The notes: generated by a model from the sequence alone, not told the origin. A stretch of 9,568 bases of DNA from Alphaproteobacteria bacterium (GCA_947456345.1 CANGQU010000012.1:1-9568); one strand, 5' to 3'; shown: positions 1 through 6,503, numbered from the stretch's first letter. Numbers and translations: made by a program.

Positions 1-2
1 AG

Positions 3-116
3 CCCGAGGCTCAGGCTTGCATGGCGGCGGACCGGCGCGAACACCACCCCAAAAAACCCGCGCGGCGTAAAATCCTCTTTACGCCACACGCCTTCCGCTT
101 TACGCTGCTGCTATGA
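3..116 (+). CDS. Possible 3' end of an unidentified gene (partial)
   Basis: This reading frame is open from the window edge and ends in a TGA at 114-116. The stop overlaps the HIT gene's ATG as ATGA, a common arrangement for coupled genes. The visible tail is about 37 residues, rich in Arg and Lys with a hydrophobic end, and matches nothing I recognise. All three forward frames enter the window open: one stops at 68-70, another at 121-123. The choice of frame therefore rests only on the ATGA overlap. In some Alphaproteobacteria hisE lies just before a HIT gene, but this tail does not look like HisE to me. Confidence 0.2.
   Translation, partial: PEAQACMAADRREHHPKKPARRKILFTPHAFRFTLLL
64..85. 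repeat. Small inverted repeat upstream of the HIT gene
   Basis: GGCGTAAA (64-71) pairs with TTTACGCC (78-85) around a 6-base loop, an 8-bp perfect stem. No T-run follows, so it is not a standard terminator. Its right arm overlaps the first of two CTTTAC boxes (77-82 and 98-103) in front of the HIT start. It could be an operator or an mRNA hairpin, or chance. Confidence 0.35.
78..106 (+). promoter_or_regulatory. Candidate leaderless promoter for the HIT gene
   Basis: TTTACG (78-83, 4 of 6 with TTGACA), a 17-bp spacer and TACGCT (101-106, only 3 of 6 with TATAAT) end 6 bases before the ATG at 113. Transcription would start on or next to the ATG. No Shine-Dalgarno sequence precedes this ATG. 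The comM gene has the same hexamers at the same spacing, which is the main reason to take this weak match seriously. Co-transcription with an upstream gene through the ATGA overlap is the alternative. Confidence 0.35.
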
Positions 117-475
117 CTTATGATCGCAACAATATTTTTGCCAAAATCCTGCGCGGGGATATTCCGTGTAAAAAGATTTTGGAAAATGATTACGCGCTGG
201 CGTTTTACGACATCAACCCCCAGGCCCCGACCCATGCCCTGGTGATACCCAAAGGAGAATATGTCTCGTTCGACGATTTTTCCGCCAAAGCTAGCAACGA
301 AGAAATCACCATGTTCATCCGCAGCGTGGGCGAGGTGGCGCGGCAATTAAACGCGCCCATGGATGGCTTTCGCCTGATCGCCAATGCCGGGCTGAATGGT
401 GGCCAAGAAGTGCCGCATTTCCACATTCATATTCTGGCCGGGCGGCGTTTGGGCCGCATGGTCGCCGCCGCCTAG
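113..475 (+). CDS. HIT family protein (Hint-like nucleotide hydrolase)
   Basis: This 120-residue protein has the size and layout of Hint/PKCI-type HIT proteins, which bind purine nucleotides and hydrolyse phosphoramidates such as AMP-lysine or aminoacyl-adenylates in the cytoplasm. The N-terminal NIFAKILRGDIPCK (residues 7-20) is the usual opening of the family. FYDINPQAPTHALVIPK spans 31-47. The catalytic triad motif is H102-F-H104-I-H106-I-L, preceded by GGQEV (96-100). The final GGRRLGRM-type end matches the family's C-terminus but lacks the usual Trp-Pro-Pro-Gly. The ATG at 113 is chosen because the conserved N-terminus begins immediately after it; there is no clear ribosome-binding site. 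Its stop overlaps that of the convergent gene. The family assignment is firm; the physiological substrate is unknown. Confidence 0.93.
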   Translation: MTYDRNNIFAKILRGDIPCKKILENDYALAFYDINPQAPTHALVIPKGEYVSFDDFSAKASNEEITMFIRSVGEVARQLNAPMDGFRLIANAGLNGGQEVPHFHIHILAGRRLGRMVAAA

Positions 476-1092
476 CCCAGGCGTTGATTGGCCGCCTCAT
501 TGAATTGGCGTAATGACATATAATAGGCCGCAGCCGATTGCATCACCGCCGACAGTTTTTGCCCATGGTTCAATATGGTTCTTGCGCTGTCTTGGCAAAT
601 CGCGCCGATTTCATCGGCCTTGGTAAGGCCGATGGCTTGGGCCTGATCACTTAAAATCAGGCGCGGCGATTCATTGCTACCGTCTAGTTTGTAAAACTCT
701 GCCAAGGGAATAACGGTTTGGCCGCGCAACACGCCTTTGGCAACGATATGCATGCTTGCCAGTTGCCCCAAGCTTGTGGGCGCTGTACCGATTAGCGCCT
801 GGCGCAGCTCCTCGTCCCGCAGGATATGGCTGGCGATGAAAAAATCGCCGGTGAAATCATTTTTCGTACCCAAAACACCATACAAAACCGGCAGTTGCGT
901 GCTAGTGCCACGCAAAATACGCTCGCGATCATCCGTATTTCCATCAATGGGCGGTGTCTTGGCCAAAGCCTCGACGGTGCTGCCCGTCACGCCAAATTTT
1001 TCCAGCGTATGCATGCCGGTAAATTCACGCCGGTCGGCCGTGATCCCGCCGACGGTGATATGAAAAACCTTGGTATGATCGAATAATGCCAT
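472..1092 (-). CDS. Unrecognised cytoplasmic protein, 206 residues
   Basis: I do not recognise this family. The protein has no signal peptide, membrane segment or obvious nucleotide-binding motif, and contains one cysteine (in the segment GAICQDSAR). The N-terminal part (FHITVGGITADRREFTG, residues 10-26) looks like beta strands. The C-terminal third is probably helical and Ala/Gln rich (SAVMQSAAAYYMSL, then RQFNEAANQRLG at the end). The start is supported by an AGGG seven bases before the ATG and a possible promoter further up. The gene is convergent with the HIT gene and divergent from the secreted-protein gene at 1246. It is probably real, because the frame is open for 206 codons with ordinary composition and fills the interval exactly between its neighbours. 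Antisense frames in this interval are shorter and lack start signals. Confidence 0.75.
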   Translation of the reverse strand: MALFDHTKVFHITVGGITADRREFTGMHTLEKFGVTGSTVEALAKTPPIDGNTDDRERILRGTSTQLPVLYGVLGTKNDFTGDFFIASHILRDEELRQALIGTAPTSLGQLASMHIVAKGVLRGQTVIPLAEFYKLDGSNESPRLILSDQAQAIGLTKADEIGAICQDSARTILNHGQKLSAVMQSAAAYYMSLRQFNEAANQRLG

Positions 1093-1130
1093 TTTGTACC
1101 CTATGCCTGTGATTTATCGTTGTTTTGCCC

Positions 1131-1159
1131 CTTATCGCATAATCTTTAAGGAAATGCAA
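1131..1159 (-). promoter_or_regulatory. Candidate promoter of the 206-residue gene
   Basis: Read on the minus strand, TTGCAT (1154-1159) and GATAAG (1131-1136) are separated by 17 bp, each matching the sigma-70 consensus at 4 of 6 positions. The predicted start near 1124 gives a leader of about 30 bases ending in the AGGG before the ATG at 1092. It lies back to back with the promoter of the gene at 1246. This is a weak match. Confidence 0.35.
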
Positions 1160-1184
1160 TCGCCGCAAAATCGGTCCGGGCGGG

Positions 1185-1214
1185 TTGACATGGGTTTTGC
1201 TCTGGGACTAGTAT
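1185..1214 (+). promoter_or_regulatory. Sigma-70-type promoter of the secreted-protein gene at 1246
   Basis: A perfect TTGACA (1185-1190) and TAGTAT (1209-1214, 4 of 6) are 18 bp apart. Transcription would begin near 1221, giving a leader of about 25 bases that contains the GGGGGAA ribosome-binding site. A start near 1221 would leave almost no leader for the TTG at 1222. Confidence 0.6.
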
Positions 1215-1233
1215 TCGTTGGTTGCAACCTTGC

Positions 1234-1240
1234 GGGGGAA
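1234..1240 (+). promoter_or_regulatory. Ribosome-binding site that fixes the start at 1246
   Basis: GGGGGAA ends five bases before the ATG at 1246. The in-frame TTG at 1222 has no such site and would put a cysteine and polar residues in front of the signal peptide. The ATG is therefore the better start. Confidence 0.65.
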
Positions 1241-1245
1241 ATATA

Positions 1246-2229
1246 ATGTCGCCCACGGCCAATTTTATACGTACTCTTGTCGTCGCGCTTGCCGCTGGCG
1301 GCGGGGCAAATGCCAATATAAACCAGCCCCAGGCCGCCGCCCCCGCCCCCGTCATGGGCGAGGTGTTCGAAGGCTCCCTCGATCCTGTGCAAGATTTGCG
1401 TTTCGATCCCAAGGGTAAGGGCAAGGTTTTGCCGGTGCGCGCGGCCGATTGGAAAAATCTGGGCGTTAAGGATGACACGCTCGCGGATCTCCCCTTGGAT
1501 GGCGCTAGCTGGCTAAGCCTGGATCACCCGATTTTTCATGCGGTGGCTGCACCCGATGCCGATTTAGCTAAGCAAGCCGCCGCCAAGGCCGTGGCGGATA
1601 ATAAAAACATGGCGGTGTTTGCACCGACCGGGCCGTTCCAGCAATGGATGGTTATTGCGGATGGAAAATATTACGCCGTCACCCGTGCCGCGTTGATACC
1701 AAATGCGGATGGCAAGGGTTACACCATGGCCGCGTTCGCCGGCGAGCCTTATGAAAAAGATGTTTTGCCGGCGGCGCATTCGGCAACCTTGGCGGTCGAT
1801 GCCGCCGTTAGCCTGGCCAACCCGGTATTAGCGGTAAGCGCAACCGAACAAAAAAAACCCTTGCCCTTTGCACCATTATTCGCCGACCCTGCCACGATTA
1901 AACCGGTCAAACTGCCCAATGGTTCATTTATGCTAACCGCCACGGTTCATCCCGCGCCCGACGATGTAACCGCTAAAAATTTGTTGTTATATGCGGCCCG
2001 TGAATTGACAAGCTATGGCGATATGCGCATCGCCAATGTGCCCAAATTCGAGCGGGGCAAGATCGTACCCGACCCTGCTACGGCGGCGAACATTGCCCGT
2101 AACATGGAAAAAACCGGGTATAAAAGAGTTGATGGTGTGTATATCAACCCGACACTTTTACCCACCGGCCAGGGGCCGATTGTGCAGGCGACCCCTTCGC
2201 GTGCAAAACCAGGCAAGGACCGCAATTAG
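1246..2229 (+). CDS. Unrecognised secreted protein, 327 residues
   Basis: The protein begins with a short Sec-type signal peptide (residues 1-23: a basic start with R9, a hydrophobic LVVALAAGGG and a likely cleavage after ANA at 21-23). It should be exported to the periplasm or beyond. The mature part opens with an Ala/Pro/Gln linker (about 24-38) and continues as a soluble protein with no further membrane segment and no cysteine. I do not recognise the fold. Recurring features are short strand-like segments around QQWMVIADGKYYAVTRA (about 133-149) and a C-terminal region about 235-300 with alternating strands and helices. The gene has its own promoter and a good ribosome-binding site. No terminator is visible before the next promoter. 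An envelope role is inferred only from the signal peptide and the secreted downstream neighbour. Confidence 0.8.
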   Translation: MSPTANFIRTLVVALAAGGGANANINQPQAAAPAPVMGEVFEGSLDPVQDLRFDPKGKGKVLPVRAADWKNLGVKDDTLADLPLDGASWLSLDHPIFHAVAAPDADLAKQAAAKAVADNKNMAVFAPTGPFQQWMVIADGKYYAVTRAALIPNADGKGYTMAAFAGEPYEKDVLPAAHSATLAVDAAVSLANPVLAVSATEQKKPLPFAPLFADPATIKPVKLPNGSFMLTATVHPAPDDVTAKNLLLYAARELTSYGDMRIANVPKFERGKIVPDPATAANIARNMEKTGYKRVDGVYINPTLLPTGQGPIVQATPSRAKPGKDRN

Positions 2230-2253
2230 GCTAAAAGTAACTAAATTACAATT

Positions 2254-2282
2254 TTGAGCTGCCGCACATTGCTAGACATAAT
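2254..2282 (+). promoter_or_regulatory. Promoter of the Cys-rich secreted-protein gene
   Basis: TTGAGC (2254-2259, 4 of 6) and CATAAT (2277-2282, 5 of 6) are separated by exactly 17 bp. The predicted start near 2289 gives a leader of about 70 bases. Five bases into that leader, CTGTTG (2294-2299) can pair with CAACAG (2311-2316), a 5' hairpin of the kind that can protect an mRNA from decay. With the strong AGGAGG and the terminator, this makes the next gene look like a well-expressed single-gene unit. Confidence 0.55.
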
Positions 2283-2358
2283 ATTTCGTTTTGCTGTTGA
2301 TCATTTCCGGCAACAGGCGTAGACCGGGCATAGGTTCAACCCACCATAGGAGGCCGCT

Positions 2359-2829
2359 ATGGCTCTTCGCTCTTCGCTTCGTGTCTTGTTATTTACCGTA
2401 ATGATGATTTTCGCGTCCGCATTATCTGCGCAGGCTTGGGATATTCCCGCCTCGCCGACCACGCCCGTACCTTCGCCCGCCGGTTGCTTGTCCGCGACAC
2501 CTTGCACCTGCGCACCCGCAGGTGGCAGCTCATCGCCGCTCTGCCGGGTTTGCAGCGTTACCGATCAATCGGTACCCGCTTATACTTACAACATGATGGT
2601 GTGCTCTTCGTTACCGGTGCCACAGGTTGACGCGCTTGCTTGCACGCGTGCCAAAAATGTCTGTAACAAAGGTCCAGCCTTTGCATCGGGCAATCCGACC
2701 GGCGGCAATGGCGGCAAAGCCTGCAGCGATCTGCAAAACGAAAATGCCGGCGCGGTTGTAAACGGCACGTCGGCCCGTTTGGCCGAACAATGCCGCGCGG
2801 TTGTCAATCCCACCGTTACCAAAAAGTAA
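2359..2829 (+). CDS. Small secreted cysteine-rich protein, 156 residues
   Basis: I do not recognise this family. Residues 1-26 form a clear Sec signal peptide (R4 and R8, then a hydrophobic LLFTVMMIFASAL, cleavage after AQA at 24-26). The mature chain of about 130 residues has ten cysteines (43, 49, 51, 62, 65, 82, 95, 102, 122, 145), an even number that would allow five disulfides in the oxidising periplasm or outside the cell. It is rich in Pro, Ser, Thr and Gly, with a proline-rich N-terminal stretch (30-40) and a Gly/Asn turn region (110-120), typical of a small extended or surface protein. CxC (49-51) and CxxC (62-65) occur, but without a thioredoxin fold around them. An AGGAGG site (2348-2353) lies five bases before the ATG. 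The gene has its own promoter and an intrinsic terminator. A disulfide-rich role is inferred; metal binding is an alternative. Confidence 0.78.
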   Translation: MALRSSLRVLLFTVMMIFASALSAQAWDIPASPTTPVPSPAGCLSATPCTCAPAGGSSSPLCRVCSVTDQSVPAYTYNMMVCSSLPVPQVDALACTRAKNVCNKGPAFASGNPTGGNGGKACSDLQNENAGAVVNGTSARLAEQCRAVVNPTVTKK

Positions 2830-2850
2830 TTTTACCAAAACATTGATACC

Positions 2851-2883
2851 AAAGGGCCATGCGCTGCATGGCCCTTTTTGTTT
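2851..2883 (+). terminator. Intrinsic terminator after the Cys-rich gene
   Basis: A perfect 12-bp stem (2851-2862 with 2866-2877) closes a 3-base GCT loop and runs into a T-rich tract (TTTTTGTTT, 2875-2883). It lies 22 bases after the stop codon and separates this gene from the transporter downstream. Confidence 0.9.
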
Positions 2884-2916
2884 GCGGTCGTTACGCGAGC
2901 AAGATAAAAGAGAACA

Positions 2917-3777
2917 ATGAAAAATAAAATTCTGGGCGGCATCGGCCTGTCGTTAATCGCAGGAATTTGCTTTGGCGCGGCTGTGCCGCTGGCGGCGCTG
3001 AGCTATACAGAGGGTGCGGACGTATTCGGCTATATGCTGGTGGTGCGGGCCATATTGGCCATTGGCATGGTCGCGGTATGTATCTATCACCGCAAAAATT
3101 TTCTGCCCCAGCGCGGATTTTTGCCGCTGTTGCTTTTCACTAGTGGCATATTTGCGGCTTTTAGTGTGCTGCATTATGGCGCGATTGCCTTTATGCCGGT
3201 GGCGTTGGTCACGATGCTAATTTTTTTATATCCGCTATTCGTATCGGTGTTGAGCATTGTTTTTGACCGCGTTTGGCCTGGCCGGATTTTTTATGGCGCG
3301 ACGGCCATGGCTTTATTGGGGCTGTATATGGTCTTGGGCCCGCAATGGGAAGCATTTAATTGGCTGGGCGCGGGCATGGCGGTTATGGCGGCGATTTTAA
3401 TCGCCGCTCATTTGTTTATCAATGGCCGCATTTTGCAAAATGCCGATGCGGAAATTTTCGGTGCTCAGATAATGATCGTCTCTTTATTATTTTTTACCCT
3501 CCTCGGCGCAGGCTTTGGGGCACAATGGCCGCATAACGCATTCGGCTGGCAAATCATTGTGCTGGCGGGCGCGATTGTGTTGATCGGCCAGCTGGCGTTT
3601 TTCCGCGCGATTCAGGCGGCGGGCGCGGTGCAGGTCGCGTTGTATATCAAAATCGAGCCGGTGGCGACTTTGATCCTGGCTGCTTTATTGCTGGGTGAAA
3701 ATTTGACGCCGGTGCAAATCGCCGGGGCTGGTTTGGTGATCGCGGCCTTGGTGGTCAACTCGTTGGATAAGAAGTAA
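2917..3777 (+). CDS. EamA/DMT family transporter, 10 membrane segments
   Basis: This 286-residue inner-membrane protein has the length and two-repeat layout of the drug/metabolite transporter superfamily: about ten hydrophobic helices in two EamA halves (roughly 5-140 and 150-283). The family-typical end of the first half is seen at GAIAFMPVALVTMLIFLYP (88-106). The second half has IEPVATLILAALLLGE (246-261) and then a Gly-rich last helix (266-280). Members export or import small molecules such as amino acids and metabolites; the substrate cannot be told from sequence. The start is the first ATG after the terminator, with a modest AAGAGA eight to ten bases upstream. There is little room (about 30 bases) for a promoter; only a weak GATAAA at 2903-2908 is visible. 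It converges on comM across a hairpin-rich gap. Confidence 0.9.
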   Translation: MKNKILGGIGLSLIAGICFGAAVPLAALSYTEGADVFGYMLVVRAILAIGMVAVCIYHRKNFLPQRGFLPLLLFTSGIFAAFSVLHYGAIAFMPVALVTMLIFLYPLFVSVLSIVFDRVWPGRIFYGATAMALLGLYMVLGPQWEAFNWLGAGMAVMAAILIAAHLFINGRILQNADAEIFGAQIMIVSLLFFTLLGAGFGAQWPHNAFGWQIIVLAGAIVLIGQLAFFRAIQAAGAVQVALYIKIEPVATLILAALLLGENLTPVQIAGAGLVIAALVVNSLDKK

Positions 3778-3838
3778 GTCGTCAGATTTTTTGCGATGCT
3801 GTCATCCCTGATAAGAATTAGACAATTGTACCTATTAT

Positions 3839-3938
3839 CCCTCCCCCTTGGGGGAGGGTTGGGGTGGGGCTAAAACCGAAGCCCCACCCCTGAAATGATG
3901 GGTGATCATCATTTCAGTCCCTCCCCTAAAGGGGAGGG
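3839..3938. repeat. Array of four adjacent hairpins in a convergent gap
   Basis: Four inverted repeats stand almost back to back: CCCTCCCCC/GGGGGAGGG (3839-3847 with 3850-3858); GGGGTGGGGC/GCCCCACCCC (3861-3870 with 3881-3890); TGAAATGATG/CATCATTTCA (3891-3900 with 3907-3916); and CCCTCCCC/GGGGAGGG (3919-3926 with 3931-3938). The first and last are near copies, so the element has a mirrored layout. CCCTCCCC-type palindromes followed by TTGGGGTGGGG are common dispersed intergenic repeats in bacterial genomes, so this is probably one copy of such a family. Sitting between two convergent genes, it may also end transcription from both sides. The rest of the 209-base gap (3778-3838, 3939-3986) shows nothing I can name. 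Confidence 0.8.
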
Positions 3939-3986
3939 AAATTTTCTCCAGATTTAAATTGCAATGACAATACCACTTACCAATAA

Positions 3987-5510
3987 CTAGTAACCAGTAA
4001 CCGCAACGCGGCGATAGCCCAAAGCCTCGGCCAGATGGGTTTTTTCGATATCGGCAGCATGTGCCAGATCGGCGATGGTGCGGGCCACGCGCCAAATGCG
4101 GTGATAGCCGCGCGCGGATAATTTAAACCGCTCGGCTGCATCATTCAGCATCGCTTGGCATTCGGTATTCAAGGGCGCTATGGCTTCAAGGATTTTGCCA
4201 TCCGCATGGGCGTTACAAGTGGCTGCGGCATTCAGGGCTGTAAAACGTCCCTGCGCCAATTCTCGCGCCGCGGTGACGCGGGCGCGCACGGTTGCCGAAT
4301 CCTCGCCGCCTTGGCCTTGGGCCAGCTCGTGCGCCGGCATAGCGGGGACGTCGACATGCAAATCGATGCGGTCAAAAATGGGCCCGGAAATTTTGCTTTG
4401 ATAATCTTGGCCGCAGCGCGGCGCCTTGGAACATGCCTGGGCCGGGTCATCCAAATACCCGCAGCGGCACGGATTCATCGCCGCCACCAATTGGAACTGC
4501 GCCGGATAGGTGATGTGCGCGTTGGCCCGTGCGATCAGCGCTTGGCCGGATTCGATCGGCTGGCGCAAGGCTTCGAGCGCGCCGCGCTGAAATTCCGGCA
4601 GCTCGTCCAAAAATAATACCCCGCGATGCGCCAAGGAAATTTCGCCCGGCATGGCGCGCAGGCCGCCGCCAATCAAGGCCGCCAGCGATGCCGAATGATG
4701 CGGGTCGCGGTATGGACGTTCGGATTTTATAGCACCATTGCGCAACTGCCCGGCCAGGGAGTGGATGACGCTCACTTCCAAGGCTTCGCGCGGCGAAAGT
4801 GGCGGCAAAATCCCGGGCAGGCGGCTGGATAACATGGATTTGCCTGAACCCGGCGGGCCAATCAGCAAAATGTTGTGACCCCCGGCGGCGGCGATTTCCA
4901 TGGCGCGTTTGGCCACTGCCTGGCCCTTGATATCGCGCCAATCGCGTGCGCCCTCGGGCGCGGGTGCGGCGATGGGCGGGTTCGGGCGTGGCAGTAACTG
5001 TGTGCCCTTGATGTGATTCAACAACGCCGTCAAACTGTCGGCGGCCAAAATATCCAAGCCATCGACCCACGCCGCCTCGGGCCCATTGGCAGCGGGGCAA
5101 ATCAGGCCCATATTTTTTTCCAAGGCATGCATGGCCGTGGGCAGTGTGCCATTGACGCCGGAAATACGCCCATCCAACGCCAATTCGCCCAGGGTTACAT
5201 AGCGCTGTAAAATATCCGCCGGGATCAAGCCCATCGCCGCCAAGACGGCAAGGGCAATTGGCAAATCGTAATGCGAGCCTTCTTTTTGCACATCGGCCGG
5301 GGCCAGGTTGACGACGATGCGTTTACTCGGCATGGCCAGGCCCATGGTGGACAAGGCCGCGCGCACGCGCTCGCGCGATTCGCCCACGGCCTTATCCGGC
5401 AAGCCGACCAAAACGAAATTCGGCAGGCCCGAGGTGAGCGCGATTTGCACATCAATCGCCAAGGTCTCGACCCCGGCAAAAGCCACGGTTTGCAGGCGGA
5501 AACTGGTCAT
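3987..5510 (-). CDS. comM: ComM/YifB family Mg-chelatase-like AAA+ ATPase
   Basis: At 507 residues this has the normal length and all hallmarks of the ComM (YifB) family, hexameric AAA+ helicases that promote branch migration when single-stranded DNA recombines into the chromosome during natural transformation. The N-terminal ChlI/Lon-protease-like domain covers about 20-170 (GLPNFVLVGLPDKAVGESRE at 28-47; NLAPADVQKEGSHYDLPIA at 68-86). Walker A is GPPGSGKS (218-225) and Walker B GVLFLDE (297-303). A four-cysteine motif typical of the family follows (NPCRCG at 346-351, then C360 and C366). The sensor/arginine region is FDRIDLHVDVP (379-389), and the C-terminal Mg-chelatase-type helical domain is about 400-505. 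It is the last gene of the minus-strand block. No Shine-Dalgarno is visible; a possible leaderless promoter precedes it. The family is certain; competence in this organism is not shown. Confidence 0.96.
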   Translation of the reverse strand: MTSFRLQTVAFAGVETLAIDVQIALTSGLPNFVLVGLPDKAVGESRERVRAALSTMGLAMPSKRIVVNLAPADVQKEGSHYDLPIALAVLAAMGLIPADILQRYVTLGELALDGRISGVNGTLPTAMHALEKNMGLICPAANGPEAAWVDGLDILAADSLTALLNHIKGTQLLPRPNPPIAAPAPEGARDWRDIKGQAVAKRAMEIAAAGGHNILLIGPPGSGKSMLSSRLPGILPPLSPREALEVSVIHSLAGQLRNGAIKSERPYRDPHHSASLAALIGGGLRAMPGEISLAHRGVLFLDELPEFQRGALEALRQPIESGQALIARANAHITYPAQFQLVAAMNPCRCGYLDDPAQACSKAPRCGQDYQSKISGPIFDRIDLHVDVPAMPAHELAQGQGGEDSATVRARVTAARELAQGRFTALNAAATCNAHADGKILEAIAPLNTECQAMLNDAAERFKLSARGYHRIWRVARTIADLAHAADIEKTHLAEALGYRRVAVTGY

Positions 5511-5516
5511 GCGGTA

Positions 5517-5545
5517 AGGGTAAAGCCTATAGCGGCAAGCGTAAA
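5517..5545 (-). promoter_or_regulatory. Candidate leaderless promoter for comM
   Basis: On the minus strand, TTTACG (5540-5545), a 17-bp spacer and TACCCT (5517-5522) end 6 bases before the ATG at 5510. Both hexamers and both distances match those before the HIT gene. The shared core is CTTTAC-N15-CTTTAC-N9-ATG, with a 21-bp repeat that puts the boxes on one helix face. This could be a weak promoter starting at the ATG or a two-site operator. The -10 match is only 3 of 6. Confidence 0.35.
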
Positions 5546-5567
5546 GGGGGATAAATCCATTTAAGCG

Positions 5568-6503
5568 CTAAGAGTTTAATTTTGTGAGAGCGCGGCGCCA
5601 AAATTCTGCGCCAAGATCTGTGTTTGTATACCGCGATAACTCTAGCAACCCAGCCGGGGAAGTAATATTGATTTCAGTTAAATAGCCATCGATACAATCC
5701 AGACCGCAATAGATGATGTTATGTTCGCGCAGCGCGGGCCCAATTTTTGCGCAGATCTGGCGTTCGCGCGGCGTCAACTCAGCCACATGTTCTAGTGCTA
5801 ATTCCTGCCCGACCGTCCAAAAATTCCCTGGACGAACCCCGCGGACAAAACTGCCTACCACCTCGCCATCTAAAAGCACGATTCTTTTGTCGCCATCGCG
5901 GATTCCAGCCAAGAATTTTTGCGCCACCATCGGGGCGCGGGTAATGGCCAAGATCTCGGGCAGACGCAAAACCAATTCGCTTTCACTCTCAATCAAATGG
6001 ATATGCTTGCCACCCATCCAATAAAGCGGCTTGATAACGATTTTCTGATGGGTGCGTAAAAAACGGACAAAATCTGGGAAGGCCTCGCCAATCATTGTTG
6101 GCGGGATGAATTCCGGCCATTGCAGCGGCCAGATTTTTTCTGGAAAATTGCGCAAGCTACTGGGGTTATTGAGTACAAGTGTTTTGCCGCTGATTTTTTC
6201 CAACAATAGCGTGTTGGTATAATACCCAAGATCAAATGGCGGATCTTGGCGGATCAAAACGATATCAAAGTCGGATAAGACGCAGGATTTATCAACTCCG
6301 GCGATTACAAAGTCGCCCGCCAGCGATAAATCCGCCCCAGTGGCGCGAAGGGATTGCCCATCCCAGCACAAATTTTTTGGCTGATAATAAAAAACCGGCC
6401 AGTTTTGGCCAAGGGCGCTTTTGACCAAATACAGCGTGTTGTCCCATTCTTGATCCAGCCGGGCCAAGTCGTCCATTTGCACGGCGATCTTGGGGGTTGT
6501 CAT
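5568..6503 (-). CDS. gshB: Glutathione synthetase (ATP-grasp), with altered active-site loop
   Basis: This 311-residue protein matches GshB, which joins gamma-glutamylcysteine and glycine using ATP in the cytoplasm. Visible signatures are KIAVQMDDLARL (5-16); LIRQDPPFDLGYYTNTLLLE (83-102, the substrate-binding region); LNNPSSLRNFPEKIW (111-125); the ATP-grasp IKPLYWMGGKHI (157-168); QKFLAGIRDGDKRIVLLDGE (195-214); IGPAL-type helix and GLD (254-269); and the metal and phosphate ligands in LTEINITSP (275-283). The loop that closes over the active site normally reads GE(T/S)R-x-N-x-x-x-GGR. Here it is VRPGNFWTVGQEL (223-235), so the two usual arginines are P225 and Q233. The gene overlaps the BON gene by ATGA and is therefore probably coupled to it. 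Its place in the block suggests that it is the ordinary gshB, but reduced or shifted activity is possible. Confidence 0.9.
   Translation of the reverse strand: MTTPKIAVQMDDLARLDQEWDNTLYLVKSALGQNWPVFYYQPKNLCWDGQSLRATGADLSLAGDFVIAGVDKSCVLSDFDIVLIRQDPPFDLGYYTNTLLLEKISGKTLVLNNPSSLRNFPEKIWPLQWPEFIPPTMIGEAFPDFVRFLRTHQKIVIKPLYWMGGKHIHLIESESELVLRLPEILAITRAPMVAQKFLAGIRDGDKRIVLLDGEVVGSFVRGVRPGNFWTVGQELALEHVAELTPRERQICAKIGPALREHNIIYCGLDCIDGYLTEINITSPAGLLELSRYTNTDLGAEFWRRALTKLNS

Noticed and set aside
737..1063. Open frame of 108 codons antisense to the 206-residue gene
   Set aside because: It is shorter than the minus-strand frame, has no ribosome-binding site, and does not fit between the neighbours as well.
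1222..1245. TTG at 1222 as the start of the secreted-protein gene
   Set aside because: It has no ribosome-binding site, would sit at the predicted transcription start, and adds polar residues ahead of the signal peptide. The ATG at 1246 has GGGGGAA five bases upstream.
3839..3938. Possible CRISPR array
   Set aside because: The repeats are adjacent hairpins of different sequence, with no regular unique spacers and no cas genes nearby.
4155..4616. Open frame of 153 codons antisense to comM
   Set aside because: It is an antisense shadow in GC-rich coding DNA, opposite conserved ComM motifs, and its product is Arg-rich and domain-free.
5800..5837. Frameshift in gshB causing the odd loop
   Set aside because: The frame is continuous and conserved motifs resume immediately on both sides in the same frame, so substitution is the simpler reading.
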